A DNA stretch of 64,000 nt from Chitinophaga barathri (GTDB lineage Bacteria; Bacteroidota; Bacteroidia; Chitinophagales; Chitinophagaceae): positions 248,001-312,000 of the forward strand of contig NZ_RMBX01000010.1 of the NCBI RefSeq assembly GCF_003807585.1, read 5' to 3'. Shown piece by piece: positions 33,411-42,513 of the stretch. The position numbers and the translations under genes are program-made. The notes under the pieces were generated by a model. It was not told the origin of the DNA and ran no database searches. It was given only the letters and a program-made list of their open reading frames with translations. Numbering within the stretch: position 1 is the stretch's first letter; every line of letters begins with the position of its first letter.

Positions 33411-33956
33411 TCACTCGTCCTTCGCACCTTTTTCACCAGTGAACCAATGTTCCTTATCCCTGAATAAAACGTTGAAAGTAGTGAGTGATCCGTATATGCG
33501 GGTGATGTATTGCTGGAGGTTCACTTTGTCTTCATCGCTCAGCTGTTTATGCCCGTTGATCTGCTGCTCCAGCACTCTCAGCCTGTCGCGCACCATCACG
33601 ATCTTGTGAAAAAATGCTTCCAGCGGTACATCCTTTCCCTTGAGGGACGGGTCTTTCGGCTGAAGTGTCATGGTGCCGCCGGCCCAGCGTTCGCCGATGG
33701 GCACTACTTCGCCGAAGCCGTTCCAGAGGCGGAGTATTTTCAGCAGGGAAGTTTCCACCTGGGAGGTGGTTTCCAATTCCACCGTCTGGTTTTCGCTGTA
33801 GAGTATTTCAAAAAGCGGGTCCGTTTTATCGATCTCTTCCACGCCGCTGTTCATGAAAGTAACGATGTACTGGGCATATTTCACGCCTATTATAACGCCT
33901 GGCCCATAACGCGCATGCTGCACCCGGGAGCCGACGCCTGCTGTTAGTTCTTCCAT
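33411..33956 (-). CDS. Conserved protein with tudor-like N-terminal domain
   Basis: 181 residues. The N-terminus GSRVQHARYGPGVIIGVKYAQYIVTFMNSGVEEI resembles the small C-terminal beta-barrel (tudor-like) domain of UvrD/PcrA helicases that touches RNA polymerase. The remainder (about 80-175) is helical and charged, with VMVRDRLRVLEQQINGHKQLSDEDKVNLQQYI looking like a coiled coil. No catalytic motif. Function unknown; a nucleic-acid or RNA-polymerase contact is only suggested by the fold. Confidence 0.65.
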   Translation of the reverse strand: MEELTAGVGSRVQHARYGPGVIIGVKYAQYIVTFMNSGVEEIDKTDPLFEILYSENQTVELETTSQVETSLLKILRLWNGFGEVVPIGERWAGGTMTLQPKDPSLKGKDVPLEAFFHKIVMVRDRLRVLEQQINGHKQLSDEDKVNLQQYITRIYGSLTTFNVLFRDKEHWFTGEKGAKDE

Positions 33957-34041
33957 TTCCTTTTTTTGTGCGGTAATATACGAATAAGTTACAGGGAATT
34001 TTCAGGCCCGTGCCTTGTTTTAAAGTACAATAACGCCGGCA

Positions 34042-34947
34042 TCAAAGGCCGTCTTCCTGCGCGTTCACTTCCCTGCCGGAGAAGGACAGGATGGTGTTGA
34101 TCAGCAGCCGGCGCATCTTCCGCTCGGTTTCTTTGTCCGGCCGGGGAATGAGGAACTGTACCTTGTAATGCACGAGGTCCTTTTTGATCTCGAGTATCTT
34201 CAGTGAAAAACTGTTTTCGGTGATATTGGTGGCGAAGGGCCGCAGTACGGTCTTCAGCTCTTTTTCCAGTTCATCCGGCGAGGACTGGTGTTTGAGGTCC
34301 AGCTCGAATTCTATCGTCAGTTTTTTGATGTTCTGTTTGCTCTGGTTCAGTACCATGGTGGAAAAGATCACGCTGTTCGGGATCAGCACGATGTCATCGT
34401 CGTCATTCTGCAACACCACGTTGATGAGCGTAATATCCAGCACCTTGCCGCGGAACTCCCCTACCCTGATCTGGTCGCCCAGGCTCAGCTGGTCGGAGAA
34501 CATGATGATGAGCCCGTTGATCATATTGGTCACGTAGTCTTTGGACAGCAGGGCGAATGCCGCCGCCGCGATACTCACGCTCACGAACATATTAACAGGG
34601 TTCACGTCGAAGAGCACCATGAGGGAGATCAGCGCGACGATGGTATTAAGCACGGAGGAAATGCGGTTGAGGCCCAGCACAAAGTTGTCCCGCGTGAGCC
34701 GCTGCATACGGTTCTTTCGGAGATACCAGGATATCATCACGATCCAGCCGATGGAAATAAGCAGGTTCGCACCGAGGAAGATGGACAGTGCGTTGGATAT
34801 GCGCGCCGCCAGGGCGTGGGTTTCAAACCATTTATGCTGGGTTAGGTTCACGTACATGACAGTGAGATATACCGCCAGCTTGATGATAAAAATGAGTATC
34901 TGGTTTCTGAATTTTTTCCTGTTGTAAGTTGCCTGATCTGTAACCAT
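34042..34947 (-). CDS. Small-conductance mechanosensitive channel family protein
   Basis: About 301 residues from the ATG at 34947; another ATG at 34968 is open but overlaps a -7 promoter element (34956-34963), so I prefer the inner start. Three transmembrane helices (about 18-120) are followed by the MscS beta domain: FALLSKDYVTNMINGLIIMFS, LSLGDQIRVGEFRGKVLDITL and VLIPNSVIFSTMV. The Gly/Ala-rich pore helix is SIAAAAFALL. It should open under membrane tension to release solutes on osmotic downshock. Confidence 0.9.
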   Translation of the reverse strand: MVTDQATYNRKKFRNQILIFIIKLAVYLTVMYVNLTQHKWFETHALAARISNALSIFLGANLLISIGWIVMISWYLRKNRMQRLTRDNFVLGLNRISSVLNTIVALISLMVLFDVNPVNMFVSVSIAAAAFALLSKDYVTNMINGLIIMFSDQLSLGDQIRVGEFRGKVLDITLINVVLQNDDDDIVLIPNSVIFSTMVLNQSKQNIKKLTIEFELDLKHQSSPDELEKELKTVLRPFATNITENSFSLKILEIKKDLVHYKVQFLIPRPDKETERKMRRLLINTILSFSGREVNAQEDGL

Positions 34948-34955
34948 GATAGGCG

Positions 34956-34963
34956 CAAAATTA
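34956..34963 (-). promoter_or_regulatory. Bacteroidota -7 element (TAATTTTG) for the MscS gene
   Basis: Exact TAnnTTTG match on the minus strand, 8 bases before the ATG at 34947. It implies a very short leader. No well-placed -33 TTTG. Confidence 0.45.
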
Positions 34964-35099
34964 AGCATTTACCGCCAAAACTGCCGGCCGTTGGCACCCG
35001 GATTTATGCTAATATCCTCGAGGTAAATGTTAAATAACCGTCTGTTTAATCATCGGAATTCGTTTAATTTGGCGTCACGTCTACTCTTTAAACCAACGT

Positions 35100-37313
35100 A
35101 TGAAAAGATTCCTGCTGCCGATGATGGCGCTCGTTGCCGCCATGCCGGCATTCGCGCAATTAAAACCCTCGCACAATTTCGTGTTCCCCGCTCTCGCCAA
35201 ACGCTGGGACGAAGCGATGCCCCTTGGAAACGGCATGCTGGGCGCACTGGTATGGGAAAAGGCCGGTAAGCTGCGGCTTTCGCTGGACCGGGTGGATCTC
35301 TGGGACGAGCGCCCCGCGCTGGACCTGAAACAATATTCCTACAAATGGGTGGAGCAGCAGGTGCTCGCCAAACAGTACGATACCGTGCAGCGCGCCATGG
35401 ACGTGCCGTATGAGGCATATCCCTGGCCCACCAAACTGCCGGGCGCCGCGCTGGAATTCAGCCTGGAAAATCTCGGCAGCGTCACCTCCAATGAACTGGA
35501 TCTTGCCACCGCGCTCAATACCGTTCGTTTCGGCAATGGCGTAACAGCGCATTTTTATATTCATGCCAGCAGGCAGACGGGTTATTTTTCATTTGAAAAC
35601 CTTAGCGCCGCCGCTCCCCTGCCCGAATTGATCATCCCCGGTTATAATACCGGCCGCCGGCAGGGCAATGCAAACAGTGTGGAAGGCCTTGGGCTGGAAA
35701 AACTGGGTTATCCCGCGGGCAAGGTCACCCAAACGGCCAACAGCATTCATTATCGCCAGCCTACCGGGCAGGGAAAATATTACGAAGTAAAAGTGAGCTG
35801 GAAACAGTTCCCCGGAAATAAAGTGATCGGCGAATGGACCATCAGCAACAACCAGCCCGCGCAGTTGCCGGAGCTGAACACCGCGCTGAAAGAGCCCACC
35901 GGCTGGGAAAGTCATGCCGCCTGGTGGAAAAATTTCTGGTCAAAATCTTCTGTGTCCCTGCCGGATACCCTGCTGGAAAAACAATATTACCGCGAGATGT
36001 ACAAACTGGGCGCCGTGGCCCGCAAAGGCGCGCCCGCTATCAGCCTCCAGGCCGTATGGACAGCGGATAACGGCAACCTGCCTCCCTGGAAGGGCGACTT
36101 TCACAGCGACCTGAACACACAGCTCAGTTATTGGCCCGCATATACCGGCAACCATTTGCAGGAAGCGGAAACCTTTACAGATTGGCTTTGGGCCATTCGC
36201 CCGGCCAGCCGGCAAATGACAAAGGACTATTTTAAAACCGAAGGCCTCAACGTGCCCGGCGTAGCCACCATCACCGGCCAGCCCATGGGCGGCTGGATAC
36301 AATATTCCCTCTCTCCTTCCACCGGCGCCTGGGTGAGCCAGCACATGTACTGGCAGTGGAAATATTCCATGGACAAAAAACTGCTGCAAACACGCGTTTA
36401 TCCCTGGATACATGAATCCGCCACCTTCCTGGAGAACATTACCCGCCTGGAAAACGGTCAGCGTAAACTGCCGCTCAGCTCCAGCCCCGAGTACCACGAT
36501 AACAGCATCAAAGCATGGTTTACCAGCTGGACCAATTACGATCTTTCCCTCGCGCACTTCCTGTTCGGCGCGGCCGCGGAAGTAAGCGCCGCCATGGGCA
36601 AACCCGCGGAGGCAGCACATTGGAATACTGTCCGCGGGCAGCTTCCCGCGCTGGATGCAGGCGAATATGGGCTGAACGTGGCGCCCGGAGAACCTTTAGG
36701 CGGTTCGCACCGGCATTTCTCCCAATATATGGGCATCTACCCGCTTGCGCTGCTGCACATCGGCAAAGCGAAAGATTCAGCGATCATCAAACGCAGCCTG
36801 CGCCGCATCGAAGAAAAAGGCACGCGTGCCTGGGTAGGGTATTCCTTTGCCTGGATGGCCTGCATTTACGCACGCGCCAATGAGGCGGACAGCGCGGTGA
36901 AACACCTCGGCATCTTTGCTTCCAACTTTGTATCTCAGAATAGTTTTCACCTCAATGGCGATCAGAAAGGCGGCCAATACTCCGGTTTCACCTACCGGCC
37001 CTTCACCCTGGAAGGCAACTTCGCATTTGCACAGGGCATACACGAGCTGCTTTTGCAACAGCGGGACGGTGTGCTGGAAATATTCCCGGCCGTACCGGGA
37101 AGCTGGAAAGATGTTAGTTTTACAGACCTCCGCGCGGAAGGCGCCTACCTCGTGAGCGCGGCTATGGTAAATGGTAAAGCGGTGAGCGTAAAGATACGTT
37201 CCGAAAAAGGCGGCGTGCTGCGGCTGAAGCTGCCCTTTGCCTCCGCCGCCTGGAAGGAGCAGCTGGTCATGAAGCCGGGACAGACTTTAGTATTCACCAA
37301 CGAGGACAACTAA
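35100..37313 (+). CDS. Glycoside hydrolase, GH95-like, secreted
   Basis: 737 residues, signal peptide MKRFLLPMMALVAAMPAFAQ. The N-terminal beta domain begins with RWDEAMPLGNGMLGALVWEK, a signature of GH95 (alpha-1,2-L-fucosidase and alpha-L-galactosidase) enzymes. The (alpha/alpha)6 barrel follows: GDFHSDLNTQLSYWPAYTGN, LPLSSSPEYHDNS and YSFAWMACIYARANEAD. The C-terminal beta domain reads VLEIFPAVPGSWKDVSFTDLRAEGAYLVSA. It likely trims terminal sugars from plant or host glycans in the periplasm. Substrate cannot be told. It stands alone; no SusC/SusD pair is adjacent. Confidence 0.85.
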   Translation: MKRFLLPMMALVAAMPAFAQLKPSHNFVFPALAKRWDEAMPLGNGMLGALVWEKAGKLRLSLDRVDLWDERPALDLKQYSYKWVEQQVLAKQYDTVQRAMDVPYEAYPWPTKLPGAALEFSLENLGSVTSNELDLATALNTVRFGNGVTAHFYIHASRQTGYFSFENLSAAAPLPELIIPGYNTGRRQGNANSVEGLGLEKLGYPAGKVTQTANSIHYRQPTGQGKYYEVKVSWKQFPGNKVIGEWTISNNQPAQLPELNTALKEPTGWESHAAWWKNFWSKSSVSLPDTLLEKQYYREMYKLGAVARKGAPAISLQAVWTADNGNLPPWKGDFHSDLNTQLSYWPAYTGNHLQEAETFTDWLWAIRPASRQMTKDYFKTEGLNVPGVATITGQPMGGWIQYSLSPSTGAWVSQHMYWQWKYSMDKKLLQTRVYPWIHESATFLENITRLENGQRKLPLSSSPEYHDNSIKAWFTSWTNYDLSLAHFLFGAAAEVSAAMGKPAEAAHWNTVRGQLPALDAGEYGLNVAPGEPLGGSHRHFSQYMGIYPLALLHIGKAKDSAIIKRSLRRIEEKGTRAWVGYSFAWMACIYARANEADSAVKHLGIFASNFVSQNSFHLNGDQKGGQYSGFTYRPFTLEGNFAFAQGIHELLLQQRDGVLEIFPAVPGSWKDVSFTDLRAEGAYLVSAAMVNGKAVSVKIRSEKGGVLRLKLPFASAAWKEQLVMKPGQTLVFTNEDN

Positions 37314-37410
37314 AATTCTCTGCCCTTTCAGTGCAGAGGTTTGGAATCCGGACTAAAGTCCTGCTTCGGTGCTGATCCTCAACATGAGCACCCCCAGGCT
37401 GGCGCAAAGC

Positions 37411-37543
37411 CGTCATTGGAGCAGCAGCGCTAAAGCGGGTGGGGCGACGAAGCAATCTCCTCCATCGAATGGATGTACTCCAATAGCTGGAGATTGCTTC
37501 GTCGCGGCTCCTGCACAACTCCCCATTGCTCCTCGCAATGACG
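37411..37543. repeat. REP-like palindromic element
   Basis: Perfect 17-base inner arms at 37444-37460 (GCGACGAAGCAATCTCC) and 37489-37505 (its reverse complement) enclose 28 bases. Outer arms CGTCATTG (37411-37418) and CAATGACG (37536-37543) extend the palindrome, with GGAGCAGC/TGCTCC blocks in between. Elements containing these phrases (CGTCATTGCGAGGAGC and GCGACGAAGCAATCTCC) are familiar to me as dispersed extragenic palindromes in several bacterial genomes. It sits between the GH95-like gene and the Ada zinc-domain gene. Confidence 0.8.
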
Positions 37544-37583
37544 ACTTTTTCACAACGATACCCCAAACAAGGCCAGTTCTATG

Positions 37584-37862
37584 TTAGATTTCCCCTGCTT
37601 TCCACATTCTGTATTCCTCCCGCATACAATGTCCGCAGGGCCGGTAGCCGTTGTCTTTTGCCGATTGCTCACTGCCGAAGAACAACCTGTTTTCCCGTTT
37701 CATCTTTTTACCCGAACCGCATTGGAGCCTGCCGTAGATCTTCAGCCTGCGGTTGCCGCCAAACCTGAGCTTCCCGCTGCGTATGAGCGAGCGGAGCTCT
37801 TTGGCGGAGATATCACTGTGCGGGATCATTTGCATAAAAGGAAAAACGTCATTGTGCGTCAT
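37584..37862 (-). CDS. Stand-alone Ada-type zinc-binding domain protein
   Basis: 92 residues, nearly all one Ada_Zn-like domain: GNRRLKIYGRLQCGSGKKM, then NRLFFGSEQSAKDNGYRPCGHCMREEYRMW. The FF.SE..A...GYRPC.HC core with its paired Cys is the zinc and methyl-accepting site in Ada. In Ada it repairs methyl-phosphotriesters. Its start lies 14 bases inside the 2OG-oxygenase gene on the same strand, so the two form an operon. The Ada-type protein at 10215-11147 lacks exactly this domain. Confidence 0.8.
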   Translation of the reverse strand: MTHNDVFPFMQMIPHSDISAKELRSLIRSGKLRFGGNRRLKIYGRLQCGSGKKMKRENRLFFGSEQSAKDNGYRPCGHCMREEYRMWKAGEI

Positions 37863-38550
37863 GAAATATAATACCCAGCGTATGCCGGTGCCCGTCTATT
37901 ATTTCGCTCACCCCGTGTTTCATATTCACCCGGTAATATCCTTTGCTGCCCTGCACCGGTCTGAAGTTCGTGGTAAAGATCAGCATATCTCCCCTGCCCG
38001 GTTGCAGCACGATGGCTTTGGACTGCGCGCGCGGCCGCTGCTCCACCAGTACGAACTCCCCGCCCGTATGATCCTGCCCGGGCTGTGAAAGGAACAGCAC
38101 CAGCTGGAAGGGGAAAAACACATCGCCGTAAAGGTCCTGGTGTAGGGTATTGTGCCCGCCCTGCCCGTATTGCAGGATGAGCACGGTAGGTTTATCCTGC
38201 CCGGCCGCCTTGCATTCCGCCAGCAGTTCCCCATGGGTAAGCGGGTATACGCGCGGGATGTTCAGCGCCTTCATCCAGCTGTTGGCCACCGGTGCCAGGC
38301 GCGGGTATACCTCTTCGCGGACCTGTTGTATCAGCGGGGGAAGCGGGTAACGGAAATATTTGTATTCGCCCGCGCCGAAGCGGTAACGTTCCATGGAGAT
38401 CGTTTTGCGGTAAAGCGCGGCATCGCTGTAGGAAACCGTGAGCGCGGTACATTCCTGCGGTGTCAGCACGCCGGGGATGATCGCGTAACCTTTGTCGTGC
38501 AGCTCCCTGGTCACAGCTTCCCAGTCTGCCTTGCCTATATGTTCTTTCAT
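37849..38550 (-). CDS. 2-oxoglutarate/Fe(II) oxygenase (DUF2086/COG3826 type)
   Basis: 233 residues. The double-stranded beta-helix carries HQD (in NTLHQDLYGDVFFPFQL) and a distal His in VNMKHGVSEI, followed by the arginine-containing GHRHTLGIIFHDA. The sequence FRYPLPPLIQ, AECKAAGQDKPTVLILQY and GGEFVLVEQRPRAQ matches the bacterial DUF2086-type oxygenases, which are often encoded in alkylation-response clusters next to ada. Here the Ada zinc-domain gene follows with a 14-base overlap, so a DNA repair or adaptive-response role is a reasonable inference. Confidence 0.85.
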   Translation of the reverse strand: MKEHIGKADWEAVTRELHDKGYAIIPGVLTPQECTALTVSYSDAALYRKTISMERYRFGAGEYKYFRYPLPPLIQQVREEVYPRLAPVANSWMKALNIPRVYPLTHGELLAECKAAGQDKPTVLILQYGQGGHNTLHQDLYGDVFFPFQLVLFLSQPGQDHTGGEFVLVEQRPRAQSKAIVLQPGRGDMLIFTTNFRPVQGSKGYYRVNMKHGVSEIIDGHRHTLGIIFHDAQ

Positions 38551-38615
38551 ACCTGCAAATTACCCCGCATGGCAGGCCTGCGCCACCCGGAACTTGCGGA
38601 ATTATCCCGCCTGCC

Positions 38616-39895
38616 TCAGCCTTTGAACCGCGTATGATATGCCTTCTCCAGCGCCTCCCTGTGATCCGGGTGCGCCAGGCCGATGAGCGCCTTTGCTCTT
38701 TGTTTGAGGCTTTTGCCAAACAGGTCCGCCACGCCGTATTCCGTCACCACCCAGTGCATATGCCCGCGCGTGGTCACTACGCCCGCGCCTTCTTTGAGGA
38801 AGGGCGTAATCCGCGAAATGCCTTTGTTCGTCACGGAAGGCAGGGCGATAATTGGTTTGCCGCCCACGGAAAGTGACGCGCCGCGTATAAAGTCCATCTG
38901 CCCGCCGATGCCGGAGTATTGATAAGTGCCGATGGAGTCCGCGCACACCTGCCCGGTGAGGTCTATTTCAATGGCGCTGTTGATAGCCGCCACTTTCGGG
39001 TTTTGCCGGATCACGGAAGTATCGTTCACATAACTGATGTCCATTACGCGGATGGCGGGGTTATCGTTCACAAAATCATAGAGTTTTTGGGTGCCGGTCA
39101 TAAAAGCGGTCACGGATTTGCCCTGGTTCAGTTTCTTACGGCTGTTATTGATCACGCCGCTTTCCAGCAGGGGTATTACACCGTCGCTCAGCATTTCCGT
39201 ATGCAGACCAAGATCTTTGTGCCCCGTGAGGTTGCGCAGTACCTGGTCCGGGATGGTGCCGATGCCCAGTTGCAGGGTGGCCCCGTCTTCCACCAGCGAA
39301 GCCACATTCCGGCCGATCTTTTCCACGGCGGGTGATGCGCCGGATGAATAATCAACAATGGGTAGGGAGGTTTCATGCCATACCAGTGCGTGTATCCTGC
39401 TGATGTGAATGAACCCGTCTCCATGGGTGCGTGGCATCCGGGGTTTACCTGCGCCACGATGTACCGTGCGGTTTCCACCGCCGCCCGGGCAATGTCCACC
39501 GAAGTGCCGAGGGATACATATCCGTGCGCATCCGGCGGGGACACCTGGATCAATGCCACATCCAGCGGCAGGATGTTCCGGTAAAACAACTGTGGGATCT
39601 CGCTGAGGAATATGGGCACATAATCCCCTGCTTCACTGTTCACCACGCTGCGGGTAGCGGCGGATACAAAGAGGGAGTTAAAGTAAAAAGCGGAACGAAG
39701 CTCAGGCCTGTCAAAATTCACCTCGCCAAGCGAAGTAATACTCACCAGTTCCACGCCTTTCAGCGCAGCATGCCTGGCCTGCAAAGCTTCCAGGAGGTGT
39801 ACGGGGGTGGCGGCGCTGCCATGGATAAATACGCGCTGGCCGGACTGGACGGGTTGTAATGCGGTGGCCGCATCGGTATAATGAACGGTACTCAT
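38616..39895 (-). pseudogene. Acetyl-CoA hydrolase/CoA-transferase, frameshifted
   Basis: Two reading frames together encode one full member (about 425 residues) of the acetyl-CoA hydrolase/4-hydroxybutyrate CoA-transferase family. The first runs from ATG 39895 (MSTVHYTDAATALQ) through VSPPDAHGYVSLGTSVDI to AQVNPG. The second resumes as MPRTHGDGFIHISRIHALVW and goes on to GIGTIPDQVL and GGQMDFIRGASLSVGGKPIIALPS. The shift falls at the CCCC run (plus strand 39440-39443): one extra C would give NPRMPRTHGDG, the expected sequence. Both halves are otherwise well conserved, so the change is recent or is a sequence error. A -7 element (39911-39918) is intact. Confidence 0.85.
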
Positions 39896-39910
39896 GCCGG
39901 TGATTTTTTG

Positions 39911-39918
39911 CAAATGTA
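39911..39918 (-). promoter_or_regulatory. Bacteroidota -7 element (TACATTTG) for the acetyl-CoA hydrolase gene
   Basis: Exact TAnnTTTG match on the minus strand, 15 bases before the ATG at 39895. Confidence 0.45.
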
Positions 39919-40014
39919 CATCCCCGTTCGTTGGGCCGTACAGGTTATATTTTTAACAGCAGTGTCATTGCCTTGAAGGACAATCTTTTATCACAAAAAG
40001 ACACTTTTATTCTG

Positions 40015-40047
40015 TTAAACAAACTTTCTTCAATATTTAAACAAACT
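40015..40047. promoter_or_regulatory. Direct repeat, candidate operator upstream of the AraC genes
   Basis: TTAAACAAACT occurs at 40015-40025 and again at 40037-40047, spaced 22 bases start to start (about two helical turns), in a very AT-rich leader upstream of the first AraC gene. The spacing fits binding by an AraC dimer. Confidence 0.5.
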
Positions 40048-40172
40048 AAACGAACAATTTTATTGAAGCCTTGTTGATTGTACGTAGAATCGATTGATTA
40101 ATAGGATAGTCATACATTAACATAGACATAAGTACATATACATCCTTTTTAACACTAGACAAAAATTATCCT

Positions 40173-41192
40173 ATGGCTGAAGTGACATTTGAGTACAAGC
40201 TAATGTTCGACAATACCTGGGTGTACAATTACGCATCGTTTATTGAAAAACATTGCTGGCAGCAACAGACCCCGGAACAGAAACACCTTGTTCTCCCTAA
40301 CCTTTTCTCCGAAGGTTTTTTGAAACACTGGACGCTGGAAGAAGGATTTTCCGCTATTTACAATAGCTACATCCAGAAAGTGGATGTACGTTACCGCATC
40401 ACCTCAGAAAGCGGGGAGCCTTATTATTACATTTATTTCGATCTCTCGGAATCTCCGTCCATTGCGGCATTCACGGGAAACGAAAAGGCGGAACCAGGGA
40501 TCTATACGGTGTATTACGGCATGTCTAACGCTGACAGCGAATTCCTGGTGCATAATAACAGCAGGGCACATGGTTTACAAATACTGATCAAACAGGAAGC
40601 ATTTGACCAATATTTTACACATTCACACGACAGTGCGGAAAACCTGGCAAAGCTCAGGGAAACGCTTAATCCTGAAAAGTTCAAAGGTCATATGCCCATG
40701 AGCTCGAAGCTGATCCTTTCGCTGATGAAGCTGCCCCGGCATGTGAACACCGAGGAACTGGATATCTATTATATCCGCGGTTACATTTACAATATCCTCT
40801 CGCAGTTCCTGGGTTCTCTGCTGAACCCCTCTCCCGCCGAACATTCCCAGCATCTTGCGGGCATCTGCCGCCTCATTGAAGTGAACGAGGAAATAGCGGA
40901 CCGGCCGGAGGACGAACAGCCTTCGCTGGACGAGGCCGCGAAACGTTCCTGCATGTGCTCCACCAAATTCAAAAAACTGTTCCGGATCGCTTATAACACC
41001 ACCTACCACAAGTACCACCAGCGTATCAGGCTGCTGCGCGCAAAGGAACTGTTCCAGTTCTCCAACGCCAGTATTACAACGGTGGTGCGCGAGCTGGGGT
41101 ATAAGAACGCCGGTCATTTCGCCCGTTTATTCAAAGAACAGTTCAGTATATCGCCGAAAGAATACCAGCGCCAGTTTGACGCTATTGTTTAA
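40173..41192 (+). CDS. AraC-family transcriptional regulator (first of a tandem pair)
   Basis: 339 residues. The N-terminal about 210 residues form a sensing domain of unknown ligand. The C-terminal AraC domain (about 235-335) has two helix-turn-helix units: LDEAAKRSCMCSTKFKKLFR and ITTVVRELGYKNAGHFARLF, ending FSISPKEYQRQF. A paralogue follows after 26 bases. The upstream AT-rich leader holds a direct repeat that may be its own operator. Confidence 0.9.
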   Translation: MAEVTFEYKLMFDNTWVYNYASFIEKHCWQQQTPEQKHLVLPNLFSEGFLKHWTLEEGFSAIYNSYIQKVDVRYRITSESGEPYYYIYFDLSESPSIAAFTGNEKAEPGIYTVYYGMSNADSEFLVHNNSRAHGLQILIKQEAFDQYFTHSHDSAENLAKLRETLNPEKFKGHMPMSSKLILSLMKLPRHVNTEELDIYYIRGYIYNILSQFLGSLLNPSPAEHSQHLAGICRLIEVNEEIADRPEDEQPSLDEAAKRSCMCSTKFKKLFRIAYNTTYHKYHQRIRLLRAKELFQFSNASITTVVRELGYKNAGHFARLFKEQFSISPKEYQRQFDAIV

Positions 41193-41218
41193 TGCATTCC
41201 TGAAAACCTTGACCGCTT

Positions 41219-42232
41219 ATGCATCCTGTCTACCCCAACGACGTGGTCGAACTGAATATCACCTGCCGCATCGATAACGCGTGGTTATCAGAATTCGGTG
41301 AAAATCTGCGAGACGCCTTTGGTACGCATGTGAACATTCAGGATAATACGATGGAACTGCCGCCCGAAGCCGGCCAGGGCATCATCAAACATTTTCACAT
41401 CCAGGAAGGGATAACGCTCATTTACCTTGCATTCACCCCTGCCTTGAACCTGCTGCTGAAAAAGGTTCCCACCGAAGCCCCGGACTATTATACCATCGGC
41501 TACGACGTAAGCCCGGCCGGGCACCAGTTTGTAGTGGGCGGTGAGCTGAGCCGGCTGGATTACCTGCGTAAATATTCCGCCTACTTCCGCACCTCCGATG
41601 CACCTATCGAAGTGCTGCTGCCTGCCAGTGAACCCGTGCAGATCGTAACGCTGATGATATCCGGCCAGCGCGTGGGCACGTTGTTCCCGCAGGAATTGCG
41701 GCATGTACTGAAGCCGCGGAATAAATCCACGCACGGGTTTTTCCAGGTGAACGAGGAGATACACGAAAGTATCCTGGACATCGGTGAGAACCTGCATAAC
41801 AACAGCGCGGATTATTTTTTTGTAAGGGGCAGCGTGAACAAACTCCTGGCCCTGTCTCTCCCCATCATTGCGGGGCAGCAGCAAAGCCGCCAGAAACCGG
41901 AAGTGGAAAAACTCGTGGCCCTCGTGGAAAAACTGACGGCGGATTATTCGCTCACCGCCCCCATGCTCCGCGACGCCGCCAGGATGACGGGTGTAAGCCC
42001 CTCAAAGTTCAAGACCATTTTCAGGAAAATATACAAGACGAGTTATTACCAATACCTGCTCCAGCATAAAATGGAAAAGGCCAAAGAACTGCTCCGGGAC
42101 GAGCAGCAGACCATCACATCCGTGGCGTACATGCTCGGTTATTCATCCTGTAGTCACTTTACACGGCTGTTCAGGAAAAGTTTTTCCCTTTCCCCGCAGG
42201 AATATAAAAACCAGCTGCGCAGCATGGCGTAA
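41219..42232 (+). CDS. AraC-family transcriptional regulator (second of a tandem pair)
   Basis: 337 residues, same layout as the gene before it: N-terminal sensing domain (about 1-225) and C-terminal AraC domain with LRDAARMTGVSPSKFKTIFRK and ITSVAYMLGYSSCSHFTRLF. The N-terminal halves share layout (KHFHIQEGITLIYLAFTP here against KHWTLEEGFSAIYNSYIQ there), so the pair arose by duplication and has diverged. Very likely co-transcribed; a terminator follows at 42264-42294. Confidence 0.9.
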   Translation: MHPVYPNDVVELNITCRIDNAWLSEFGENLRDAFGTHVNIQDNTMELPPEAGQGIIKHFHIQEGITLIYLAFTPALNLLLKKVPTEAPDYYTIGYDVSPAGHQFVVGGELSRLDYLRKYSAYFRTSDAPIEVLLPASEPVQIVTLMISGQRVGTLFPQELRHVLKPRNKSTHGFFQVNEEIHESILDIGENLHNNSADYFFVRGSVNKLLALSLPIIAGQQQSRQKPEVEKLVALVEKLTADYSLTAPMLRDAARMTGVSPSKFKTIFRKIYKTSYYQYLLQHKMEKAKELLRDEQQTITSVAYMLGYSSCSHFTRLFRKSFSLSPQEYKNQLRSMA

Positions 42233-42263
42233 AAGAAAATCCATGAGTAGTAGGACATAACAC

Positions 42264-42294
42264 AAAGCCGGCACTGATAAACAATGCCGGCTTT
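42264..42294 (+). terminator. Terminator after the AraC pair
   Basis: AAAGCCGGCA (42264-42273) pairs perfectly with TGCCGGCTTT (42285-42294). Outer arms ATGAGTAG (42243-42250) and CTACTCAT (within 42309-42318) flank it as a second, imperfect inverted repeat. Confidence 0.8.
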
Positions 42295-42513
42295 CGTTAA
42301 TCTGTAGTTCCTACTCATCAGGGAAACCAGTCCCCATACTTTATTATCGACCTGTTACAAAGCTCGGCTTAAAGCTGTATGGCCTGTTGCAGGAAAGGAC
42401 TTATTCCTGGCGCTGTTCGCTCCTTTTTTACACCCGATCGTGCCAGTAATAAAGCGGATGATGAAAAAATCAGAACAGCGGATTGTCCAAATTTGATATA
42501 AAAGGAACCCATT

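Noticed and set aside
37318..37338. CTCTGC/GCAGAG hairpin after the GH95-like gene
   Set aside because: Only six base pairs and no T-run; not convincing as a terminator.
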